From Roridomyces roridus (lineage: Eukaryota > Basidiomycota > Agaricomycetes > Agaricales > Mycenaceae): a stretch of 64,000 nucleotides of DNA. Below are positions 21,205-31,739 of the stretch, piece by piece. The DNA lies in NCBI GenBank assembly GCA_029378245.1, contig JARKIF010000137.1, positions 23,016-87,015 on the forward strand. The letters run 5' to 3'. Numbering within the stretch: the first letter of the stretch is position 1; each line of letters starts with the position of its first letter. The notes beneath the pieces are model-generated. The model was not told the origin of the DNA. It saw nothing but the letters and a program-made list of their open reading frames with translations, and made no database searches. The translations under genes and the position numbers were made by a program.

Positions 21205-24200
21205 ATGGATATTTGGGTGAGTCTCTCTGGTTAAACACTCTGGAACTTACAAATGGACACCTTGTTCGATGCAGCACACCGCGAAAAATTTCGCAAACCG
21301 CATTTGGCATCGTGGGCGCCCTCCGCCAGCCCGAAATGATGAACTGTATCGTGGGCTACCCATTGGTAGCCGCCGTCTGTTTGAACGTAGTCTGAATGCT
21401 CACCTGCATACGTACAGATGACCTCGCTGACGTGCAGCATGAAGTTATCGAGCTCAAGCATTTCGACGGCACTGTTTATGCGTTTAGAGATCGGGCCAGC
21501 GTCGGTGCCAGTATGTGCTGCTCTATTTTATCTTTTTTGTCTTCTCATCCATCTCCCTTAGCTAGGCAAACCTCCCGTGTCAGCAAGCCGCTGCACACCA
21601 GTAGACTCCCTCGACTTGATGGTGGTCATCCCGCAGGTGCGTACTCTGTGTTTCCGACATGCTTCCTTTCTCAACGCTCTCAATTAGATACACGCCCCTC
21701 GAGGCGCAAGAGACAGCACGAGTCTTCTGACTCTGATGGCGATGAGCATCGTATGTTGATAGTAGTCTATTCGAACATCGGTGCTTAACAATTTCCAGCC
21801 GTGCGTCAGGGGCGACCTGCTCACAGAAAAAAACCAAAGCGACACCGCTCTCGGAGCAGCTCTTCCGAGAGCTCTGCTTCCCCTCCCCCTCCTGGAGCGC
21901 CCCGACGTCAGAATATCACTCCGTACGAGTCCGATGTTTGGGACAAGACAGCCATCGCAAAAATGGTAGAACACTACGGTTGGAACTCCTGGCCCGACGG
22001 CGACGAAAACAACGGGAACTATCAGAAAGAGATGTCGACCAAGTTTCGCATGCAGGTGAATTGGGCATTCCAGACCTCCGGAGCCAGTGGCCGCAACGGA
22101 AGCGACGAGGCACCGGACTGGCAGAGCGGGCATCTAACTGTTCGCAAATGCCTAGGGTACATGAAGTGCTTGAATGAGGCGTGCAAGATCATTGTGCGTC
22201 CAAAGACGAGGCTCAAGTCACGCACCCAGCAACTCGACGACCCATGCCAATGTGGATCTTCCATTACGCATTTCCCGTGCGCCGTCGTCTCAAAGTATTG
22301 GGTCTGGTCGGGAGGTGTTCGCTACCAGAACGGCGGAGTCCACGACCATATAAAGCCGATCGAGATCCATATAGCCCCGGGGAAGGAGGTCGAATTCGAA
22401 GCAACCGTGCGCGCCCATCCTACTGCCGGCCCGTCGAGACTTTTGGCTGGCATTCCGACCGCAGACGGGCTCGGACCCTCCGTCGCAAACATCAGTGCGC
22501 TGCTTCTTAATCGTCGACGAATCAACTATCAGCGTTCGAAGGTCATACCCCCTGCGATATCAACGCGGGACCAGCATTTCGAGGCCGCATTAAACAAGCT
22601 GCGCGCGCAGAATCCGGACTGGACGATTGCTGTGCATTGGACTCAACAGGCGCGCGTGATTACTTTGCAATCGGCGTGGATGAGGGAGAGGTGTCTCAAA
22701 GACCGAGTCGAGACGGAGGCGGTGAACGGCATTGTTACGGATGGTGCACACAACTTTTTCAAGGGGCACAACCAGTTGCTTTTCGTCAGCTCGGCCTTCG
22801 AGCCTCAGTTCCTCAAGTGCTGGGTACCCGTGGCGATGTCTTATTCCGACGGCGCCTCCGGAGACCACCATGGCTTCCATTTCCGACAGCTCATGGAGGG
22901 CATCGGTTGGCAATGCAACTTGGAAAAACGCCCTGTGAAGGAGGAGATGTTTGCAAACGTGGGTTACAATCGTGGCGTGTAGTTCTGGCACTCACTTTTC
23001 GTAGATGGTTGATTTCAGTGATGCTCAGCGCAACGGGTTTCTCAACGCGCATGATGACTTTTGGGCGAGTCAGACGGATAACAAGCGCAGCCCCGCCGAA
23101 ATCCGAAAGGCGGGCGAGGGACTTGTCAAAGGTTGTCGTCGCCACTTCGAGGATCAAATCAATCGTATCAAGAGAATCAGCCGCATTGTTCATCCCTCTC
23201 AACAGACGACCTTCTCTAATTACGCACACTCCCTCCTGCACGCCAAGAACGTGGCGGAATTTCAAGAGATAGGCCGTGCTTTCATGGGCTCTTTTCCACT
23301 CGCCGCGCCGTGGATTTCTTGGTGGATGCGTCAGGCACATGCAAGCATGCTTTTCCCAGCAGAGCGAACCATGGATGTGGATCTGTGGAACTCGCTACCT
23401 GAAACGAACAACCCTGCCGAGTCGGTGCATAACCGGGTCTACTCCATGCTGGGCAGGAATAATGCCCTGTGGCATGGTATGACGGGTCTGATTCGTAGCT
23501 CCGAGATTTTTGAGATACAATACCGTGAGGCGCAGCGTGAGCATCGTTACTCTTCCCCTTTTCCTGGTTGTCTGACGAGAATGCTTCTAGACGGGACACC
23601 CATCTACTACGGCAAGGACCCGCAAGATTGGAAGAAGATCGCCGATATTTACGGGTACTCAAAGCATTCACGCCACAAGCCGGCGGTATCGGATGGCCCT
23701 CTTGACGGCCGCCCGCCCGACACGGCTCAACAGCTACTTGGAGACGCCCAGCCTGGTGGGAAAAAGTCTTCCAAAGTCGCACAGCTCCTCAACGCAGTCG
23801 GGTATCGCTGGGACAGCAACTCTTGCTGGCTCGATACATGCTTGAGTGTACTGTTCGCTGCTATGTTGAACGACGTAGCTGGCTATCAATCAATCCTGCA
23901 GCAATTACCGGCCTCACAACCGCTCTCATGGATACTGCACCAAGTTATTGACACGCATATCGCCATTGCGCAGTTACCCAACCACCCAGACGATGCACAA
24001 GACCGACTCTTTCGCTCTCGAAACTCTCTACGGCAGCAACTGGTTGACTCTCCGGTGATCAGCGGCCTCACTTCACCGTCAATGATCTATACACCCTTTG
24101 CAAGTGTTGGACTCTTGACGAAAACATCCATACTGACTGATTTCCGCAGAGTTGCGTCTTCGAAAGCACTTCCGTGGCAGCGTTGAGCCCCGACAAAGGC

Positions 24201-24971
24201 GGTGATCCGACTTCAGAGCGGGGATTCTCGCTCTTTCGCACATATGTTGTCGATGTTCGACAGTGCAGTGGGGATCAAACCGATGACCACGGTCAAACCC
24301 ACTTACAAGTTGGCACTCCGCGCTGGGGAGGACCCGTTCAACTCAGTGCGTCGGACTTCGCTCGTCACGACGGCAAGCTGGCCAAGTGGTTCCGCTCTGT
24401 GCTAAATCATAAAGAGTTGCACAGTTGCCTCTGTTGGCGTCAGCTCGACGGCGAAACCATCTGCGATGGTCTGTGTGCTCTTCACTCCTACATCATCAGC
24501 ATTCCTAGAATCCTCGTGGTCGAGCTCGCCGCATCGCAATTCTGGCACATTCCCGCCTCCCTCCCTCCGCTCGGTACGACACTCGCTGCCGCTGGAGTCA
24601 GATATGACCTCGTTGGGCTCATATACAGCAACTCTGTGTTGGCCGCCCAAACAGGATCCACGGTTCACTTCATTTCTCGCTACGCGTTACCCGATCAACG
24701 GGTATTTGACCACGATGGCTTGAGCAATGGAGGTTGGGCAGTGCATTCGTCTAGCACGACGTTCAAGCGCATGATGACGGGCGCGTCAACAAAAGCGCAA
24801 AATGTCCCACCCGGCTACACACTCCATACAGTGGTGTATCACCTCGCAGGCGGCGAACAGGCCCAGCGTGTTTTCCGCCAGGAGACATCAGGAAAAAAAC
24901 TCCTTCGGAAATGTGGGGGCAATTTGGGTTCCCTCAAAACCAATATTGCCACTTTGGCTAGATTCCGGTAA
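21205..24971 (+). CDS. GCM1-type finger / DDE transposase / USP-like peptidase fusion
   Basis: Eight exons fit in phase: 21205-21216, 21275-21374, 21418-21504, 21562-21636, 21688-21750, 21799-22958, 23005-24099 and 24150-24971, giving 1137 residues. Residues ~70-160 are basic and Ser/Arg-rich. A WRKY/GCM1-type finger (~168-305) shows YGWNSWPDG, KCLGYMKCLNEACKIIV, CQCG and GGVHDHIKP. The transposase core has plausible DDE residues: Asp426 in VTDGAHNFF, Asp502 in MVDFSDAQRNGF and Glu638 in TNNPAESVHNR, the MULE-like arrangement. The C-terminal ~370 residues resemble a ubiquitin-specific protease: Cys773 in SNSCWLDTCLSVLF, His1037 in TVHFISRYAL and Asp1051 in RVFDHDGLS. Known: such fingers and cores make cut-and-paste transposases. 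Inferred: the peptidase part removes ubiquitin-like tags. The intron at 24100 has a GC donor. First two exons are the least certain. Confidence 0.7.
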
Positions 24972-25255
24972 GACGGGGAGACTGGTGGAATTTGACCCAA
25001 CCTGGTACCAAGCTGGCCAGACTGGGAATACTGGACATGACACCAATGTTAAAATGGTGTAGTGGATTTGACTGCTTGCGTTGACTCTGAAAAAGGTCGG
25101 CATGAGGGGTCTCATCGTTCAACTCCCATTCAACGTAAATTATTATTCACCGCGTCTTGCTCTATTTTTGTTTCAGCGCATACGGAGCCCAGCAATGCTG
25201 TTTAACTCCCCTCGAATGCGGAAATCGCTCAAGCATTTTACAAACACTGAATCTA

Positions 25256-28200
25256 TTAAAACACCGTAGTATACACATGACGGTCGGTCATCGAATTCAC
25301 AAAGAACGTCGTACACTGGTCGAGGACAGTGCTCGACTTCCAACCTGCAGGCGCCACCGGACCAAACTTTGGAAGAAGATGGATGCTCCGGCGTAGATTG
25401 CCCACCGGGACAATGCTGGCCAGTCGTTCCCCGTCCTTCAGAGATCGCTTGAGTTTGTACAACAAGTGGTGGGGCTCGGGGGAAGCGAACGGCGTGAACC
25501 ACTCCACGTAGGCCAAATACTTTGGCGGTAGAATGCCTGGTTGAAACAGATGGCGCAGATGTCGCTCAGGAAGCGTGAAAACTGCCCGGATCTGCACTAC
25601 CCGATAGCCTAGCAGCGGCAGGAACAACATCAGATCCAGGACTGGCAGGGAACTCGAGACACACCTGACACACCGGTGATGCCCCCGGTCCCATCGTTGA
25701 CCAGAGCTGTATCGAAACGCCCCGGAAGGAGCTCACCTTTTTGAGAGTTCTCGCCGGTTGAACATGAATCGAGTCGACCACAGAGTCCTCGGGCCCACGG
25801 GCAGTGTAGGGATCCTCGGTCACGAATTTGATACGGTGGAACACGGGCAGCGCATTGAAGGGGAAGTTGAGGTCTTGAGAGCGTGTCTCAACCTGGGCAC
25901 GCGACAGGGTGGGATCGTTAAGCTGCACAACATAACGAGCGAGAGCATCCCGAAAGAATTTAGCACCGTAATCGGCGACCAAACGTGTCAGTCGCACGGC
26001 TTTGACGCTAGGATGCTTCGTCATTTTGAGCTGACGCTCGTAGACGATGCCCGGCGGCAGAGGTTCGACAGTGGGTGGAGCGGGGGATCCGTCAAGACGC
26101 CATTGGATGTATTTCTCGTGGCGATAAACCTTCTCCTTTCGCTCGAGCCAGAGAGTCATCTGTGGAAACTCGTCCTTGAAGTTGGTGGAGCGGTAGGCGT
26201 CCTTGGCAAGATCGATATGCAACCGCTCGGTATATTCCGTGTTGTAGTTGTCCGTCGTACCGAACAGCTTGATGTACATGACATAGTGGCGGCAGGAATG
26301 GAGTTTCGGTAGGTTAAAGTCGTCACGAACACCGAGGTCCACAAACACCCACTTGTTGTCGTGGAATTGCTGGAGTGAGTCGTCAAGGTGAAGGAGAGTT
26401 TCGGACGTATGCATGGGATACTGAGCGAGATGCACAAAGTCGAGGATACCGCGAACGGCAGCAAGGAGGGGGGCGGGGGAAACATTGTTGGGCAGCCGTA
26501 CATCAATGATGAGGGCGAGGATGAAGCGCGAGATCTGGTCGTGCTCCTTCCCCGTGACACGAGAAAGGTTGCATATCCCGTTCATAAACAAACGGATGTG
26601 GTGATTGGGAGGGAGACGCCGACAGCGAGCATCAATCTCCGCCTCGCCTACCACCTCTGTCAGCCACGCGATGAGATGTTTGACGATTCCCTGGTAGAGC
26701 TGGTGCAAAACATCCGGGCTGATGGCCCGAAAGATATTTGTGTACGGAAGTCCCTCCCAGAACGGGTGGAAAATCGGCTTGATACCCGCCTCCTCACACG
26801 CCCGCTTGTAGATCGTAGGACCTTGATCCAGGGACTCGAGCGCCTCGAGAATTTTCTCTAAATTGCGCAGCGGGTGATTCTCGTCAGCTCCGAGCTCTTC
26901 TCGAGGGACGTCGCATGTCGGGCACTCCCCGGTCTTTGTGCAAGTCACGAGTAACTGCTCGGGATAGTCTCCGACAAAGGTGGCGTAGATAGGGTGCCCG
27001 CGGCGCGTCAACCCGTCGCCGCTGGTCATGGGAAGCCCGGTGACTCCAGCCGTCTTGAGCGGCTCGAGGATGTGTGCCATACACGCGTGGAAAACATTCG
27101 CCAAGATGCGTCGCCGGGCAGACTTGTTTGTCACGTTCTTCATGCGTGACGTTGGGAGGTATCCGAGAAGAACGTAGCCCCGCCGCGATGGCTTACGGCG
27201 AATTTCTTTCGGTATGTTTCCGATCGTCATGTAGACCGGGTACGCGGTCTTGTTCCCGAACACGGTGAGCTGGGTTTTATCGGAGGAAATGATGATTGGA
27301 ATAATTGTGGCCCCTGGGTTGTCCTTTTCAACGGCCTGCTGCACACGGAATGAGCGAGGAATGCATTGATTTGAACGCGGGACGGACATACCTGTGTGCT
27401 CCACCACCATTTGCCGGTATGCATGTTATGATACATACGAATCTTCTTATCCTTGTCGATATAATGGCGTTCTGGAAGCACGAACAGGTACGGTGCAAAT
27501 GAAGTGTCTCCCCAAAGCGCACGAACACATTCGATTATGTTACGTGAGTACAGATGGAAGACCTCGCCGTTAACAACAACCTCGGAGCGAGAAAATTTGG
27601 GGCGCCCGGGGAGGTTGTTGTCGATTTTCTTGTTCAGCTCGGCAGTAGTCTTATAGGACAATCCAAGGGCTTCACGGACCTGAAGACGGATCAGCCATTT
27701 GCTCAAGAGCGAACGTGAAGAGCATGCACACACCCCGTCAATTTGAAGCAGGTCTGTAAACGCCGTAGAGCCCGAACCACGCAACTTCGCCCACCTCGCG
27801 ACTTCCCAGTCCATTTTTGAATCAAATGGGGCGTAGGGATTTTGCTCCGCCGATTTATCAAGCGAAGCTTTGTACGCTTGTTCAGAGGTGTCGGAGCGAG
27901 TAGTGTTTATTGGCTTCCCGGCGACATCGCTGGGGTAGTGCACAACAATGGGCTTCCGATGGAAGCGGTCCTCGGCGGCCTTCCGCACCTCGCGAGTCGG
28001 TACGCACGGCACAGTCGCAGGAGGAGCATCAGGCATAGGTACGTCATCGTCAAGAGAGGAAGCGGCCAGTCTCGGCGGCTCATAGCCTTCCTCGAGCCCC
28101 GCAAGACTAGCATCCTCCTCATCTCGTGCATGTGGATCTGCCTCGTCCTCATCGTCGGATTGGGGCGGCTCTTCATCATCGTCACTCGACTCGTAGCCGA

Positions 28201-28462
28201 GATCTTGCTGCGTATAGTCGTCCCCGAAAAAATCGCCCCGAAAGGTGGTATGGCCCACGGGAAGCCCATGGTCAGAGAGGTCCCCGAAGTTCTCAAGCAT
28301 CGGAGTCGGCGCAGATGCTGATGGGACATCGCCCGCTTCCGCAGCAAGAAAGAGTGCATGGCATGGTGGATTTGTAGTAGTCCTCAGATGAATTGACAAG
28401 CCCTTCTGGCCCTTGAAGTCGCCGCCACAGCTGGGACAACGGCCTGAAGACGGAGCAGACAT
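25256..28462 (-). pseudogene. Plavaka-family transposase with one-base frameshift
   Basis: Reads from ATG 28462-28460. Exons are 28462-27392, 27338-25665 and 25608-25256. A C2H2-type finger (GRCPSCGGDFKGQKG with downstream H) opens the protein, then an acidic linker, then the core: IIPIIISSDKTQLTVFGNK, AYPVYMTIGNIPKEIRR, CMAHILEPLK, TCTKTGECPTCDVP, SPDVLHQLYQGIVKHLIAWL and LPKLHSCRHYVMYIKLFG. These are hallmarks of Plavaka, a mushroom-specific DNA transposon family related to CACTA-like elements. Near the T5 run at 25738-25742 the frame breaks; one more base there would join into LLPGRFDTALVNDGTGG and the normal C-terminus (KYLAYVEWFTPF, LRRSIHLLPKFGPVAP). Exon lengths confirm exactly one missing base. 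Without it the protein stops at 25566. Terminal repeats were not identified. Confidence 0.75.
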
Positions 28463-28741
28463 AAAGTATAGTGAATTCAAGGTCTGGGGCAAGTCTGGGG
28501 GGCGTCGTAGCACCTGTAGTGCAGAAACCCAGCTCCGTCCATCGGTCGTTATCGATAATCGATGCCCGGCTGAATGCATTCCGGATGATAAAGCTAGGCA
28601 CAGACCTGAAGACCTGACGATCCATCAGTCAAGTGCCGACATGGGTTTGCGGTCGCCTTACCTTTTTTCCCTTAACTCTCTCTCTTCCCTTCTACCACCA
28701 TCGCATACGCACCCCGCACCTGCATCCCCTTCTCCCCAGCC

Positions 28742-31425
28742 ATGTCCGACCACCTCACCCCAGCAGAGAAAGCAAAGATAACCCGTCGCCTCAATCAAGA
28801 GAAGGAGCGTCGGGACCAGGCCATATTCGAGGCGCAGTCTCGTGAGTCGTGCTTCCAGATATCGACAGAGTCGACCACTGACTCTGTATCATCTCATAGG
28901 AAAATCTGGGGGACGCCAGGCGAAGAAGGACGCCAAAGCCAATGCACGTAAGTGAAGACTTGTGTGCTGCATCTCCGCCGTTGATAACCTTTCAGTCTGG
29001 CTCGCAAAAGATCTCGAGAGCGACCCGAACGACAAGACGAGCAAGTCGAGCAAGACGCCGGTTACCGTGGGTCGCAAGAGGATGTCGTCGACCACCGCCG
29101 TCGCCGACAATGCCAAACGGGCCAAGGAAACGGAGCCAGCCGGTGAGTTCGCGCTGCAGTCTTGATGAATTGTTCTTGAGCTCAGATAACTTTCCAGACG
29201 ACGAGCCCCAGTCAGTGTCGGCGCCGGCTAAGGTCAAGGTTACTGCCAAAAGTACGCATCATCGTGATGTGTCACCTCGTGACACACCCTTCTTCTTCTC
29301 CTCACTTCGTCTCCGCAGAACATCCCGCACCATCCATCCCCATCGATTCGGACGACGAGGATGAGGTGCCACCCAAGCAGAAGACTGGTGTGTTCCCCGT
29401 GTTCCCGATGCTCCCGATCTCATCCGATATCCAGTAAAAAAGACCACGAAGGCGCCCGCAGTCTCGAAAGGTGAGCATACACAATACTCGTGGATGGTGT
29501 GGGTCTCACTCCCTCTGTAGCTGTCAAGGCCAAGGCTCCAGCAAAGCCCGCTCAAGTCGTCGTCGAATCCGACTCCGAGACTGCCAGCTCCGGCGAGGAC
29601 GAAGGCTCGGGTGAAGAATACTTCGACGAGAAGAGCTTTGCGCTGGAGGTACGCCCTTCAAACTCTCATTGTATTGTCTACTCAGTTGTTCTTAAAGGCT
29701 GCCCGTATTGTTCGCGAGAAGAGCCTCTTCTCCGACGATGAGGAGGACGAGCTTGTACGTACCTCATGCTTACCAGTCCGGCTCCACTTCTCACCATTGA
29801 TTCCTAGATGCCCGATGCGCCGCCCCGCCGCCCCGCCGCGCCCGAGGATCTCTTTGACGACGATGTAGACGTGGAAGAGTCGGTGCGTCCATCGTTTTCA
29901 TCCTCGGCTTGCCATCACCGACGTTCTCTCAGGCTGTAGCGCGTAAGGCTCGCAAAGGACGTGCTACCGACTCCGACTCCGACATGGAGCTTCACGAGGA
30001 GATGGCGAAGGCTACACGTCTAATCGATCGTCATCGTCGGTTATCTTCCGGGTCCGGCTGGTCGTCGGGGCAGGACGTTGTCGTGCCCGACAGCGAGTGG
30101 GACGGCGATGAAGGCCACGATGACGAGCCTGTCGCACCGGTTCCTAAGGTAAGTGTCGCCTGTCTGAATCGTTGTCTATTTATCTGATTCCCATTAGAAG
30201 CTGCCCAAGGTCACGACGGCGCGTCAGCTCAAAGCCAATCTGGAGGTACGTCACGCAGTTTATACACCACACCCTCACTAACTAGTCCAGCGGCCGGCCG
30301 TCCGGGCTGCGGTGCCACAGGCGGAGGAACCTCGTAACGCCACCGCACTCCCGCAGCCCGAATCCACCTACCACGATGCCGCTCGTCTTGTCCTCCCGCC
30401 CCCTGGCAAAGACGTGCGGCTCGGGGACCAACCCGAGGAGTGCAAGGCCGTTCTGCGCTACGCCATCTCGGGCGTCAAAGGCCAGATCTTCTTCATCGAT
30501 GCTTACCCTCCGATCCTGTCCCGCACCGGCTTTGCCAAACCGTTCATCCTCCAAGGGGCAACGGCTCTCGGTGGCGGCGGCACTTACATCATAGCGCGGA
30601 TTGAGACGGATACTCGCTACATTGGTGTTCTCGGCGGACTCGTACGTCGTCACTCTCTCCTCTCTGCCGTACTTACTCCTTGGAGGTTTCCGACCGCGTC
30701 AACATCATCCGCGGGGGTGTCAAGAAGATTGCCTGCAATGTCGTGCCCGGCTTGTATGGCCTGCTTGCCCTCCTGGCCGCTGCGCTCAAAATCAAAGTCG
30801 AGGACCTCATCAAAGACCATCGGTACATCTTCGGCATCGACCTGCAGACCGTTAGTCATCATTTATTCACCCTTCCCTCATCCTCACTCCTTCGCAGGGT
30901 CGTATCAAGACCGACGAACCCTATGGCCATCCTGCCATCGTCATGGTCATCAAACAGGCCATTCTCACCCCGTCCGTGAGGGCCCAGCACGAACATCGCT
31001 TCACGTCCACCAACACGAAACACCCCGAGCTCCTTGAGCTGCCGGATGCCATGGTCGCTCTCGCTGCGACCGCCGTACGTGCATCAGTTCTTGTCTTCCT
31101 CTTCGGCTGACTCATCCATCCAGGTCTATGCCGCCCTTATCGAGTACCGCACCACCGGCGAACGCCAAGTCATCAACTTCACCGAGGCGGCGTACGAGGA
31201 CACCTACCGTAACCACCTCAAGACTCTCGCCGACACCCGTGCCTACGCCCCCGTCGCCACCCACCGCCTCCTTCATCGGTTGTACCTTGAGGCAATGTAC
31301 GTGCTGGTACCAATTGTTTGCTCATGTACTCATCAATTTCCAGGGACACGCACGCTGCGCAGCCCGCTGCCGGTAGTTCCTCGACTCTTGTCAACCTCAT
31401 TGATGTCCCCGGTGATGAGTTCTAG
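28742..31425 (+). CDS. DUF6532 domain protein
   Basis: An intron-dense gene, about 16 exons in consistent phase, from MSDHLTPAEKAKITRRL to VNLIDVPGDEF. The first ~300 residues are charged and probably disordered, with alternating acidic (SDSETASSGEDEGSGEEYF) and basic (TVGRKRM, RKARKGR) parts, typical of a nuclear protein. The C-terminal half carries DUF6532 (PF20149): LRYAISGVKGQIFFIDAYP, FILQGATALGGGGTYIIARI, HPELLELPDAMVALAATA and VYAALIEYRTTGERQVINF. DUF6532 proteins are greatly expanded in Agaricomycetes and their function is unknown. It sits 280 bases from the Plavaka start, divergent from it, and just before the second USP-like gene, so it could be cargo of the island or simply a neighbour. 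Confidence 0.75.
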
Positions 31426-31739
31426 GGTTCTCTGCGTGGTAATTAGAAATATTTAGACATTTCATACATTTCATACATTCTGCTCAATATATATATATGC
31501 CTGCCCTTCCTTCCATGCGAGTAATATGATAAATTTTCGGAGCAAGTTGGTCAGTTTGCCAAGACCGATGCCGGTAATCTGTCACCAAACGGCGTAAAGT
31601 TTCCTCCGTTTGGGGGCAGATTATTTTCAAGGTTACAAAGTCGGAAAAGGACCCAACCTCGCGAATATGGTCCGTTTGGTCTTTTTTTCTGGATAATCTG
31701 GTACAATCTAACGGTATTTCCAAAGGAGCCTTTTCCTGA

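Noticed and set aside
24972..25080. Possible terminal inverted repeat between the ends of the two USP-like genes (tgtagtggattt near 25063, aaatccactaca near 34959)
   Set aside because: Only 12 bases match, with no matching sequence at the other ends of either gene and no target-site duplication seen. Too weak to call.
27842..28321. Plus-strand frame inside the Plavaka gene
   Set aside because: Antisense to the acidic linker and core of the transposase; no independent features.
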